Source of the DNA: Paraprevotella xylaniphila YIT 11841
GTDB taxonomy: Bacteria; Bacteroidota; Bacteroidia; Bacteroidales; Bacteroidaceae
NCBI RefSeq assembly: GCF_000205165.1
Contig: NZ_GL883886.1
Location: 54,459 to 118,458 of the forward strand
Reading direction: 5' to 3'
Length of the DNA: 64,000 bases
Part shown: in pieces, positions 43,534 to 51,967 of the stretch
Layout: every line of letters starts with the position of its first letter
How positions within the stretch are numbered: position 1 is the stretch's first letter
Translations under genes and position numbers: made by a program
Notes under the pieces: model-generated
Database searches by the model: none
What the model was told of the DNA's origin: nothing
What the model saw: only the letters and a program-made list of their open reading frames with translations

Positions 43534-45000
43534 GTGTTCGATGTGGTAATTTATAGTGTACTTGGTGCTTTTTACTTGTTTATAGTTTTGAGCCAGATGC
43601 TGGTGGTGATTTTGGAAAACCGTCAGCCGGTGAAGACTGTGGCATGGCTGATGGTGTTGTTTTCCTTACCTGTCATCGGATTAGTTATTTATTTTTTTTT
43701 CGGTAGGAATCGTAAGCGGGAACATTTTGTAAGCCGGGCGTGTGCTAGCCAGCTTGCACGTCGTTCGGCCGTGCGTTTCTATCAGGGAGGTTTTCCGGAA
43801 CTTCCGGCAGAGCATAAGCCTTTGATTAAGCTGTTCCGTCGGCAAAGCGGTTCGTTTCCCTATCCTGACAATAAAATGCGTTTCTTTATCTCGGGAGAGG
43901 AAATGCTTGATAACTTGTTACGTGACATAGCTGCGGCGCGGCATCACATTCATGTGGAGTTTTATATCATAGAAGATGACAAGGTGGGACAACTGGTGCG
44001 CGAGGCTTTGGCAGCCAAGGCCCGCGAAGGAGTGAGCGTGCGTTTGGTGTACGACGACGTGGGATGTTGGAATGTGAAGAACCGCTTTTTCAAGCAGATG
44101 GAAACGGATGGCATACAGGTGGCGCCTTTCCTTCCGGTACGTTTCCCGAAATTCACCAGTAAGGTGGACTTCCGGAATCATCGGAAGATTGTGGTCATCG
44201 ACGGCATTATCGGTTATGTGGGCGGCATGAATCTGGCTGAGCGTTATTTTTATCAGGTGGATAGAAGCCAACCTGTATGGCGCGATACGCATGTGCGCAT
44301 CATGGGGAATGCCGTAGGCGGTTTGCAACGTGCCTTCCTTTCAGACTGGTATGTGGCGGCCGGGCAGACGATTACAGACCAAGTCTATTATCCTCGGGAA
44401 GAGGAGTGCCGTAAGATCATGGCCTGCGACCGTGAACCCTACGTGAGCCGGAATGCCTTGATACAGATTGTGACCTCCATACCTACGGCACCGTGGCCGG
44501 ATATCATGCAGGGAATGATTCTGGCGCTCCTGCGTGCACGTCAGTATTGTTACTTGCAAAGTCCTTATTTCATGCCTACGGAACGTATGTTGTTTGCGTT
44601 GCAAACGGCTGCCTTGGCGGGAGTGGACGTGCGTTTGATGATACCGGAGCGCACGGACAAGCGGTTCCTGACGTGGGCTTCGCGTTCGTTTCTTCACGAC
44701 GTGATGCGTGCCGGAGTGAGGGTGTACCTTTATCAGAAAGGTTTCCTGCACTCCAAGACGTTGGTGTGTGACGATACGTTGATGTCCTGTGGCTCTACCA
44801 ACATAGATTTCAGAAGTTTTGAGCGCAATTTCGAGGTAAACGCTTTCGTGTACGACAAAGAGGCGGCATTGCACATGAAAAAAGTGTTTCAGGAAGACCA
44901 GAGCCATTGCAGGATGTTGAACTTGGAGACGTGGGAGACACGTTCCATTTGGTGCCGTGTAGCCGAATCCTCTATTCGCTTGCTGTCTCCTTTGCTTTGA
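43534..45000 (+). CDS. cls: Cardiolipin synthase
   Basis: 488 residues from a GTG start. Two N-terminal membrane helices (about 5-28 and 35-56) precede two phospholipase-D HKD motifs: HRKIVVID with H216, K218 and D223, and HSKTLVCD near residue 406. It condenses phosphatidylglycerol to cardiolipin in the inner membrane. Its last 29 bp overlap the convergent rsmD gene. It joins the other lipid genes in this window (cdsA, pssA, psd). Confidence 0.93.
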   Translation: MFDVVIYSVLGAFYLFIVLSQMLVVILENRQPVKTVAWLMVLFSLPVIGLVIYFFFGRNRKREHFVSRACASQLARRSAVRFYQGGFPELPAEHKPLIKLFRRQSGSFPYPDNKMRFFISGEEMLDNLLRDIAAARHHIHVEFYIIEDDKVGQLVREALAAKAREGVSVRLVYDDVGCWNVKNRFFKQMETDGIQVAPFLPVRFPKFTSKVDFRNHRKIVVIDGIIGYVGGMNLAERYFYQVDRSQPVWRDTHVRIMGNAVGGLQRAFLSDWYVAAGQTITDQVYYPREEECRKIMACDREPYVSRNALIQIVTSIPTAPWPDIMQGMILALLRARQYCYLQSPYFMPTERMLFALQTAALAGVDVRLMIPERTDKRFLTWASRSFLHDVMRAGVRVYLYQKGFLHSKTLVCDDTLMSCGSTNIDFRSFERNFEVNAFVYDKEAALHMKKVFQEDQSHCRMLNLETWETRSIWCRVAESSIRLLSPLL

Positions 45001-45526
45001 AGAAGGAAAAGTTCACGCTCCCGTATGCACGGTGTTCTTTGAAAGAAGGATGTGTGCTGAAGTCATTGGTCTTGCCATGTTCCAACACGAACAGGCCGTC
45101 GGGTTTCAACAGGTTGTGCCGGAACACGAGGTCGGGAAGTTCTTCCAATTCCTTCAGGGCATAGGGAGGGTCGGCAAAGATAAAGTCGAACTGTTCATTG
45201 CACCGGTCTAAATAACGGAATACGTCGGCACGCAAAAGGTGGCAGTTGGGGGCTTTCAGCGTGTCGATAATCTGGCTGATGAAGCGGAAATGTTGGGCAT
45301 CACGCTCCACGGAAACCACCTTTCCACACCCTCTTGAAAGCAGTTCTATGGTAATGCTGCCGGTGCCGGCAAAAAGGTCCAACGCCTCCGGCTCTTCTTC
45401 GAAATCCAGATAGCCGTTGAGTACGTTGAACAAGTTTTCCTTGGCAAAATCCGTCGTGGGACGTGCCTTGAAACTGCGGGGGACATCGAAATGCCTGCCC
45501 TTGTATATACCGGTGATGACTCTCAT
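44972..45526 (-). CDS. rsmD: 16S rRNA (guanine966-N2)-methyltransferase
   Basis: 184 residues, the normal length. SAM-binding LDLFAGTGSITIELLSRG (about 48-65) and the catalytic FIFADPPYAL with DPPY (about 117-120) identify the RsmD family; the N-terminal MRVITGIYKGR also fits. It methylates G966 of 16S rRNA. It is the third gene of the minus-strand set with the pseudopilin-like and DUF3822 genes (14 bp gap). Confidence 0.96.
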   Translation of the reverse strand: MRVITGIYKGRHFDVPRSFKARPTTDFAKENLFNVLNGYLDFEEEPEALDLFAGTGSITIELLSRGCGKVVSVERDAQHFRFISQIIDTLKAPNCHLLRADVFRYLDRCNEQFDFIFADPPYALKELEELPDLVFRHNLLKPDGLFVLEHGKTNDFSTHPSFKEHRAYGSVNFSFFKAKETASE

Positions 45527-45540
45527 AACGATGATTTATA

Positions 45541-46356
45541 TTATATCACATGAACCCATAAGGCCAACAGGTCGAACGGGAGCTGCTGATTCCGTGCCAA
45601 CGTGGAACGGCGGTAAATATCGGCCGTATCCGTGTTTCTGACGTTCTGCAAGTATCGGGTAAGGATCCGTGCCGTGTCATTCTTTATATTGCCGTTGCCC
45701 AATAGTATGCATTCCTCCTGACGTACATCCATTTTCAGGTCTTTCCATACGGAAAGGATAAAATAGACCGCATTGTCTGCCATGTCGGCCGGAAAGGCAT
45801 TGGCATAGCATAACCGTTGTTCCCGATAGCCGAATACGAAAACTTCTTTTTCGTCGAAATAAGCGTATAATTGCCGTTTGTCCTGTTGGGACAAAAGCCA
45901 CAGCTTTTCCAATATCATGGTATGGCTGTGATAAAAACGTATGCTCGGAAAATATTGGCTGAGTATGCGTTCCACTTCAAGGTCTACTGTAAATATCTGG
46001 GCTATTTCCAGATGGGGCAGGATATTATAATAGGTTTTGCCCGTTTTTTCCTGAGCATATGTCAGGCGATAGAGCGCATGGGCTTCCTCTTTCCGGAAAC
46101 ATTCTAAAGGCACTTGCATGGAGAGTCCTGTCACTAAGCCATAAACCACGGAGTTATTCCTTTTTTGGACTATGGCAGATTGCCCGATGGCCTTTTTCAG
46201 GGTTTCCGCGACGCTTTCTTCTTCATGATAAATATAGTCTTCTATAGCTACCGGTTCCGTCGTTGCCGGGTTGTAGCTATAAAAAGAAAATCCATCCGCG
46301 TGCAGGCGGATGGACAGATTATAAGTTTGACTTTGATTATTCCCAGTTTCCTGCAT
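45541..46356 (-). CDS. DUF3822 family protein
   Basis: 271 residues, soluble, no signal peptide. The N-terminus LSIRLHADGFSFYSYNP and the repeated beta-hairpin and helix pattern fit DUF3822, a Bacteroidetes family commonly encoded before rsmD. The fold appears to have two related halves (about 10-125 and 140-265), suggesting an actin/hexokinase-like architecture; that is my reading, not a confirmed fact. It overlaps the upstream gene by 20 bp. Confidence 0.85.
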   Translation of the reverse strand: MQETGNNQSQTYNLSIRLHADGFSFYSYNPATTEPVAIEDYIYHEEESVAETLKKAIGQSAIVQKRNNSVVYGLVTGLSMQVPLECFRKEEAHALYRLTYAQEKTGKTYYNILPHLEIAQIFTVDLEVERILSQYFPSIRFYHSHTMILEKLWLLSQQDKRQLYAYFDEKEVFVFGYREQRLCYANAFPADMADNAVYFILSVWKDLKMDVRQEECILLGNGNIKNDTARILTRYLQNVRNTDTADIYRRSTLARNQQLPFDLLALWVHVI

Positions 46357-47011
46357 TGTTGTTCGGGGTCATGAGGTCACCAATTTTCAGTCCGGCATAA
46401 CGGCCTTGTTTCTCAGCCGCATCTGTCAGGTTGTAAATCTCGCGTTCGCTCAGGCCTTTCAGGTAAGCAGAATAAGGAGCACGGCATTCCATCACATTTT
46501 GAGTCACACCGGAGCGGCCTACGTGGATGGTTTTCTCCAATTCAAAAGTCTGTCCGTCACTATACGGGATGAATTTGAGTGAATCTGCGTTACCGTTTGT
46601 ACCCACAATGGCTTCGGCCATGGGAGTCCATGTCGTGTCGCGACGGAAATTCTGCAACCCATTGGCTGCGATGGCGGCAGCGTCTCCGCTGTTTACAATG
46701 GCTGCAGCCTTGGATTCGGTCAGCCCGCTTTCCATTTGTTTGTCACTCAGTTCTCCCACCTTGGTCACGTGGGGGATTTGTGCCGTTTTAATGAAGTTGA
46801 TCAGCACGTCGAGCGTGTCGCAGAACTCACCTTGATGTTGTTGGCGGTACTGTTCTTCCGCATCTTTGATTTGAATCAAACGTGCCTTAACTGCTGCTTC
46901 CCGTATGTCCTTCTCCTTGTTGAACTGGATGGGTTGCATGATGCTCTCGTAGCAGAGATAAAGCAAAACCACTGCGCATAAGCCCAGGATGACATTAATT
47001 GCTTTTTTCAT
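46337..47011 (-). CDS. Conserved protein with pseudopilin-like N-terminus
   Basis: 224 residues. One N-terminal hydrophobic helix (5-22) continues into an amphipathic helix REAAVKARLIQIKDAEEQYRQ, which looks like the spine of type II/IV pseudopilins (helix then EAYRxxHGxF-like turn at QHQGEFCDTLD). A classical prepilin peptidase site (G before F/M with E at +5) is not present, so it is probably a membrane-anchored relative. The rest is periplasmic. It heads the three-gene set with DUF3822 and rsmD. A perfect TACTTTTG -7 box is at 47049-47056, without a clear -33. Confidence 0.7.
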   Translation of the reverse strand: MKKAINVILGLCAVVLLYLCYESIMQPIQFNKEKDIREAAVKARLIQIKDAEEQYRQQHQGEFCDTLDVLINFIKTAQIPHVTKVGELSDKQMESGLTESKAAAIVNSGDAAAIAANGLQNFRRDTTWTPMAEAIVGTNGNADSLKFIPYSDGQTFELEKTIHVGRSGVTQNVMECRAPYSAYLKGLSEREIYNLTDAAEKQGRYAGLKIGDLMTPNNNAGNWE

Positions 47012-47108
47012 GATACATTTATAATTTTTATTTGTTACATTCGCATCGCAAAAGTAAGATAAATAAATTTAATATTCGACTTTTCGGCGAACTTTTTATC
47101 TCGGTTTT

Positions 47109-48545
47109 ATGATAAATAAGGATTTAGAGCGGTTTATAGAGGGAAAATGTCCCTTTGAAGTTACAAACGGGCAACGGGAGATGATAGCCATGACGGCAGA
47201 TTTCCTTTTGTCGGGGGACAAGGACGGGCTTTGTTTGTGGCGCGGATATGCCGGTACGGGCAAGACTTCCGTATTGAGCGCGTTGGTCAGGGCCTTGGAC
47301 GATTTGAAGCAGAAAACCGTCCTGATGGCACCTACGGGGCGGGCGGCCAAAGTCTTCGCCCTGCATGCGGGGCATCCGGCCTTTACCATTCATAAGCGCA
47401 TATACCGTCAGAAGACTTTTTCCAATGAGACGGACAATTTCTTACAGAATGTCAACCTGCAGAAACATACCTTATTTATTGTGGACGAGGCTTCCATGAT
47501 TTCGGGGAGTACTGGCGGAGTAGGGCATTTCGGTTCCGGTTGCTTGTTGGACGACTTGATACAGTTCGTGTATTCGGGCGAGGGATGCCGTTTGATGTTG
47601 GTGGGCGACACGGCACAGTTGCCTCCCGTGGGGGAGGAACTCAGTCCGGCTCTCTCGCGACGCGCATTGGAAGGATATGGCTTGCATGTATGGGAAGGCG
47701 AACTGACGCAAGTGGTCCGGCAGCACGACGAGAGCGGCATATTGTGGAATGCCACGCGCCTGAGGCATTGGATTACAACGGATGGGTACACCGGCCTGCC
47801 CCAAGTTCGTATCCAAGGTTTTCCCGACATCCGTCGCGTACCCGGAGATGAATTGATAGAAGCTTTGGAAGAAGCCTACAGTCGGTGCGGACTGGACCAG
47901 ACCATCGTGGTGACCCGGTCGAACAAACGGGCCAACATTTATAATAACGGCATAAGGGGGCGTATCCTGGGGCGGGAAGAAGAGCTTACGGGAGGCGACC
48001 AATTATTAGTGGCCAAGAACAATTATTTCTGGACTGCGGGACAGAAGGACTGTCCCTTTGATTTTTTGGCCAACGGTGACGTGGCGGTCGTGCGGAAAGT
48101 GCGGCGTACGCGTGAAATGTACGGGTTTCGCTTTGCCGATGTGTGGCTGCGCTTTCCCGATTATGACGATGTGGAGCTGGAGGCGACGGTATTGTTGGAT
48201 ACGTTACAGAGCGAAGCACCGGCCTTGACGAAAAACCAGTCCGATGCCTTATTCTTTGCCGTAGAAGCGGATTATATGGACATTACGGTGAGGCGTGAAC
48301 GGTTGAAGAAGTTGAAAACCGACCCGTATTTCAATGCCTTGCAAGTGAAATATGCCTATACCGTGACTTGCCATAAGGCACAGGGCGGACAGTGGCAACG
48401 GGTCTTCGTGGATCAGGGTTACGTGACGGAAGACATGCTTACGCCCGATTATGTCCGTTGGCTATACACGGCCTTTACCCGGGCCACGGAAACTTTGTAT
48501 TTGGTGAACTGGCCGCCGGATCAAATGGAAAGCGAGAAAGGATAA
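47109..48545 (+). CDS. RecD-like ATP-dependent DNA helicase
   Basis: 478 residues, superfamily 1. Walker A GYAGTGKTSVLSAL (about 41-54), PTGRAAKV, Walker B IVDEASMIS (about 121-129), LVGDTAQLPPVGEEL, and the UvrD_C_2-type end YAYTVTCHKAQGGQWQRV with FTRATETLYLV. It is much shorter than RecD2 because it lacks the long N-terminal region, and no recB or recC is near, so it is a stand-alone 5'-3' helicase type common in Bacteroides. Its exact repair role is unknown. Confidence 0.9.
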   Translation: MINKDLERFIEGKCPFEVTNGQREMIAMTADFLLSGDKDGLCLWRGYAGTGKTSVLSALVRALDDLKQKTVLMAPTGRAAKVFALHAGHPAFTIHKRIYRQKTFSNETDNFLQNVNLQKHTLFIVDEASMISGSTGGVGHFGSGCLLDDLIQFVYSGEGCRLMLVGDTAQLPPVGEELSPALSRRALEGYGLHVWEGELTQVVRQHDESGILWNATRLRHWITTDGYTGLPQVRIQGFPDIRRVPGDELIEALEEAYSRCGLDQTIVVTRSNKRANIYNNGIRGRILGREEELTGGDQLLVAKNNYFWTAGQKDCPFDFLANGDVAVVRKVRRTREMYGFRFADVWLRFPDYDDVELEATVLLDTLQSEAPALTKNQSDALFFAVEADYMDITVRRERLKKLKTDPYFNALQVKYAYTVTCHKAQGGQWQRVFVDQGYVTEDMLTPDYVRWLYTAFTRATETLYLVNWPPDQMESEKG

Positions 48546-48590
48546 AATACTTTTGTACGGATTCCTGATGGGGATATCCGTGGCGTTTTT

Positions 48591-48650
48591 CAACATGAGG
48601 AGAACGGAAAATCAGTTGGCTGAGATTGATTTTTCGTTCTCCTCATGTTG
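48591..48650. repeat. Long-stem intergenic palindrome, copy C
   Basis: A 24 bp stem (48591-48614 with 48627-48650, one G-T pair) closes a 12 nt loop, and is followed by GTTTTTTATT. It is probably also the terminator of the helicase gene. The loop and stem share GGCTGAGATT and TTTTTCGTTCT words with copy B; an ATTCTCCGCAGATTGAT that follows at about 48658-48674 echoes copy A. Confidence 0.78.
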
Positions 48651-48800
48651 GTTTTTTATTCTCCGCAGATTGATACAAGGATATGAAGAGATTTGTATTG
48701 CGTTGTATGATAGGATTTTATGAAAATCCTTTCGGGAAGGCGAGAAAGAATGGAATGTCTTGAATATTCATAGCTTCTTCATAAGTCGGGATACAAGAGT

Positions 48801-48835
48801 AAAAAAGTGGGGAAGAGCCATGCTCCTCCCCACTT
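48801..48835 (-). terminator. Terminator of alaS
   Basis: On the minus strand a 14 bp GC-rich stem (48805-48818 with 48822-48835) with a 3 nt loop is followed by TTTTT, about 30 bp after the alaS stop. Confidence 0.88.
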
Positions 48836-48863
48836 GCTATTCGATGCCGGGGTGTGGTGCGGT

Positions 48864-51479
48864 TTATAATGCCGCCAGTTCGACGAACTTGTCTACGGCC
48901 GCGCTCAGCCCGTCGGCATTCTTGCCGCCGGCTGTGGCGAAGTGGGGCTGTCCACCGCCACCGCCCTGAATGAGCTTGGCTGCTTCGCGGACGATTTTGC
49001 CCACGTTCATGCCGTGTGCCTTTACCATATTGTCTGAAGCCGCAGCCGTCAGCATGGGCTTGCCTTCGTGCAGGCTGCCGATGATGACCAATGCGTCTTC
49101 CGCACCGTTCCGAAGTTGGAAGGCCATGTCTTTCACGAGATCGGCAGGCATGGGGAGAATGCTGCGGTATAGCGTAACACCGTTTACGATGGCGGCCTGC
49201 GAGACGATACGTGCCTTGGCCTGTGCGGCCTTTTCTTTCATGCTTTCTTCAATCTGCTTCTTCAGGATTGCGTTTTCCTCAATGGATTTGAGGATGGCTG
49301 CTTTCACGTCCGGGGCATTGTTGAACAAGGTTCTCAATTCGTTAGTCAGGTCTTGCAGGGTATAAAGCATGTTTTCCACTTTTTCGCCTGTGATGGCCTC
49401 GATGCGGCGGATGCCGGCAGCTACCGAACTCTCGCTCAGGATTTTCACCATGCCGATGCGGCCGGTGGATTTGGCATGGCAACCGCCACAGAATTCCACG
49501 CTGTCGCCGAATTGCACGACGCGCACCCGGTCGCCGTATTTCTCACCGAAGAGCGCGATGGCGCCCAGTTCCTTGGCCTTTTCTATCGGCATGTCGCGAT
49601 GGTCTTGCAGGGGCAGGTCTTCGCGGATTTTGGCATTGACGATGCGTTCCACTTCGCGCAGTTGTTCGTCGGTCACTTTCTGGAAGTGGGAGAAGTCGAA
49701 GCGCAAGTATTCCGGGGTGACCAATGAACCTTTCTGTTCCACATGTTCGCCCAACACCGTGCGCAGGGCCTGGTCGAGCAAGTGCGTACAAGTGTGGTTG
49801 GCTTCGCTCGCAGCGCGCAAATCAGTATCTACGCAGGCCATGAAGTCGGCTTCGGGGTGTTCGGGCAAAGTCTTGGCAATATGTACCGGGAGGTTGTTTT
49901 CCCGTTTGGTGTCAACGATTTCTATGGTTTCGTGTTCCGAACAAAGTACACCACGGTCGCCCACCTGTCCGCCCATTTCGGCATAGAACGGTGTATAGTC
50001 GAGTACGATTTGATAGAACGTCTGTTTCTTTTGTGTCACCTTGCGGTAGCGGAGGATGTGGCATTCGTGTTCCGTGTAGTCCCAACCTTTGAACTCGGTT
50101 TCTCCTTCCCTCACTACGACCCAGTCTCCCGTTTCCACGGCGGCGGCGTTGCGTGCGCGTTCTTTCTGCTTCTGCATTTCCGCATGGAACGTTTCTTCGT
50201 CCACGGTCATGCCGTTCTCACGGCAGATGAGTTCCGTCAGGTCGAGTGGGAAACCGTAGGTGTCGAACAGCGTGAATGCTTCCACGCCGTCTATGACGGT
50301 CTTCCCTGATGCGCGCGTTTCGGCCATCACACGGTCGAGCAGGCGGATACCGGTTTCCAAAGTGCGCAAGAAGGAGTCTTCTTCCTCTTTCATCACTTTG
50401 GAGATGAGCACCTTTTGGGCTTCCAATTCCGGGTAGGATTTTCCCATTTCCTGCACGAGCACGGGCAGGAGCTTGTACATGAAAGCTTCTTTTTGCCCTA
50501 AGAACGTGTAGGCATAGCGTACGGCGCGGCGCAGGATACGGCGGATGACGTAGCCGGCTTTGGCATTGCCCGGCAACTGGCCATCGGCAATGGAGAAAGC
50601 TATGGTGCGCAAGTGGTCGGCCACTACGCGCATGGCCACGTCCTTCTTCGGGTCTTCACCGTACCGGCAATCCGATAAATCACCGATTACCCGGATAATG
50701 GGTTGGAACACGTCTGTGTCGTAATTGGAACGTTTGCCTTGCATCACGGCGCACAAACGTTCGAACCCCATACCCGTGTCGATGACTTTGGCCGGAAGGG
50801 GCTCTAGGCTTTGGTCGGCCTTACGGTTGTATTGCATGAACACAAGGTTCCATATTTCGATGACCAACGGGTTGTCCTTGTTCACCAGTTCGCGACCGGG
50901 AACTTTCGCTTTTTCTTCCTCCGGACGCAGGTCGATATGGATTTCGGAACAGGGACCGCAGGGACCCGTGGCACCCATTTCCCAAAAGTTGTCGTGCTTG
51001 TTGCCGTTGATGATGTGGTCGGCCGGAAGGAACTTCTCCCAATAAGAGGCCGCTTCGTTGTCGCGTTCCAGTCCTTCTTCAGGTGAACCTTCAAAGACGG
51101 TGGCATACAAGTTGGACTTGTCAATTTTCAACACGTCTACCAGATATTCCCATGCCCATTCGATGGCTTCTTTCTTGAAGTAGTCGCCGAAGCTCCAGTT
51201 GCCGAGCATTTCGAACATGGTATGGTGGTAAGTGTCATGGCCTACTTCTTCCAAATCATTGTGTTTGCCGCTGACACGGAGGCATTTCTGCGAATCGGTG
51301 CAACGTTTGCTTGTGGCGGGACGGTTGCCCAGGATGATGTCTTTGAACTGGTTCATGCCCGCATTGGTAAACATCAGCGTCGGGTCGTCTTTGATGACCA
51401 TCGGCGCAGACGGGACAATAAGATGCCCCTTAGACTCGAAGAACTTGACGAACGAGTCGCGGATTTCGTTTGCAGTCAT
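48864..51479 (-). CDS. alaS: Alanyl-tRNA synthetase
   Basis: 871 residues, full length. A class II catalytic core opens [19 protein letters not shown]. The editing domain has [12 protein letters not shown] and the [13 protein letters not shown] cysteine motif. The C-terminal oligomerisation domain ends with a poly-Gly run [15 protein letters not shown]. It charges tRNA-Ala and hydrolyses Ser-tRNA-Ala. It is a single gene, divergent from the merR-type gene, with interleaved promoters. Confidence 0.98.
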   Translation of the reverse strand: MTANEIRDSFVKFFESKGHLIVPSAPMVIKDDPTLMFTNAGMNQFKDIILGNRPATSKRCTDSQKCLRVSGKHNDLEEVGHDTYHHTMFEMLGNWSFGDYFKKEAIEWAWEYLVDVLKIDKSNLYATVFEGSPEEGLERDNEAASYWEKFLPADHIINGNKHDNFWEMGATGPCGPCSEIHIDLRPEEEKAKVPGRELVNKDNPLVIEIWNLVFMQYNRKADQSLEPLPAKVIDTGMGFERLCAVMQGKRSNYDTDVFQPIIRVIGDLSDCRYGEDPKKDVAMRVVADHLRTIAFSIADGQLPGNAKAGYVIRRILRRAVRYAYTFLGQKEAFMYKLLPVLVQEMGKSYPELEAQKVLISKVMKEEEDSFLRTLETGIRLLDRVMAETRASGKTVIDGVEAFTLFDTYGFPLDLTELICRENGMTVDEETFHAEMQKQKERARNAAAVETGDWVVVREGETEFKGWDYTEHECHILRYRKVTQKKQTFYQIVLDYTPFYAEMGGQVGDRGVLCSEHETIEIVDTKRENNLPVHIAKTLPEHPEADFMACVDTDLRAASEANHTCTHLLDQALRTVLGEHVEQKGSLVTPEYLRFDFSHFQKVTDEQLREVERIVNAKIREDLPLQDHRDMPIEKAKELGAIALFGEKYGDRVRVVQFGDSVEFCGGCHAKSTGRIGMVKILSESSVAAGIRRIEAITGEKVENMLYTLQDLTNELRTLFNNAPDVKAAILKSIEENAILKKQIEESMKEKAAQAKARIVSQAAIVNGVTLYRSILPMPADLVKDMAFQLRNGAEDALVIIGSLHEGKPMLTAAASDNMVKAHGMNVGKIVREAAKLIQGGGGGQPHFATAGGKNADGLSAAVDKFVELAAL

Positions 51480-51517
51480 TTGATTTTTATTTTATGCGTT
51501 ACTATTTTCCAAAAAGT

Positions 51518-51549
51518 TTTGCAAAGATAGGCCGTTTTGCCTACTTTTG
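51518..51549 (+). promoter_or_regulatory. Putative promoter of the merR-type gene
   Basis: TTTG (51518-51521), a 20 bp spacer and TACTTTTG (51542-51549) form a perfect consensus, 40 bp before the ATG. Confidence 0.8.
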
Positions 51550-51553
51550 CAAG
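51522..51553 (-). promoter_or_regulatory. Putative promoter of alaS
   Basis: On the minus strand CTTG (51550-51553), a 20 bp spacer and TATCTTTG (51522-51529), 42 bp before the alaS ATG. It is interleaved almost completely with the opposing promoter. Confidence 0.7.
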
Positions 51554-51589
51554 GAAATGACTGGAAACGAATGGAAAAAGAATTGAATT

Positions 51590-51937
51590 ATGGCACTGAA
51601 TCCGAATAAGGAGTTGAAACTTTATTATTCCATAGGGGAAGTGGCGGAAATGTTGGGCTTGTCCGAGACTTTGCTACGCTATTGGGAGAAAGAATTTCCC
51701 TCGATAACTCCCAAAAAGGCAGGGCGTAACGTACGTCAATATTCCCAGGAAGACATTGATCAGCTGAGGCTTGTCCGCCATTTGGTCAAGGACAAGGGCA
51801 TGAAGTTGGCTGCGGCTCGCAAGGCGTTGAAGAATAATAAGGATGGTGCGGAACGCGATGCGGAGATTGTCGCCCGCTTGCGGAGCATCCGGGAAGAGTT
51901 GATGCAAATAAAAAAGGAATTAGACGGTTTGGTCTGA
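51590..51937 (+). CDS. MerR-family transcriptional regulator
   Basis: 115 residues. The winged-helix DNA-binding domain is clear: YYSIGEVAEMLGLSETLLRYWEKEF (about 10-34, read in parts), then the wing RNVRQYSQEDIDQLRLVRHL and GMKLAAARKAL. A short C-terminal coiled coil (about 85-113) serves for dimerisation. No effector-binding domain or metal-binding cysteine is present, so it is the minimal stand-alone form seen in Bacteroidetes. It faces alaS divergently; targets are unknown. Confidence 0.9.
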   Translation: MALNPNKELKLYYSIGEVAEMLGLSETLLRYWEKEFPSITPKKAGRNVRQYSQEDIDQLRLVRHLVKDKGMKLAAARKALKNNKDGAERDAEIVARLRSIREELMQIKKELDGLV

Positions 51938-51944
51938 TTCCTTT
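51911..51944 (-). terminator. Terminator of the par-spoT operon overlapping the merR-type stop
   Basis: A 13 bp stem (51913-51925 with 51932-51944, one G-T pair) is followed on the minus strand by TTTTTTATTTG. It includes the last codons of the merR-type gene and probably works in both directions. Confidence 0.75.
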
Positions 51945-51967
51945 CTATGGTATATGGAGGGGATGCC

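Larger units (their letters stand above)
48546..48863. other. 318 bp intergenic region with a long hairpin and a terminator
   Basis: It lies between convergent recD-like and alaS genes. It holds hairpin copy C (48591-48650) and the alaS terminator (48801-48835). The remainder has no ORF or RNA gene that I can support. Confidence 0.7.
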
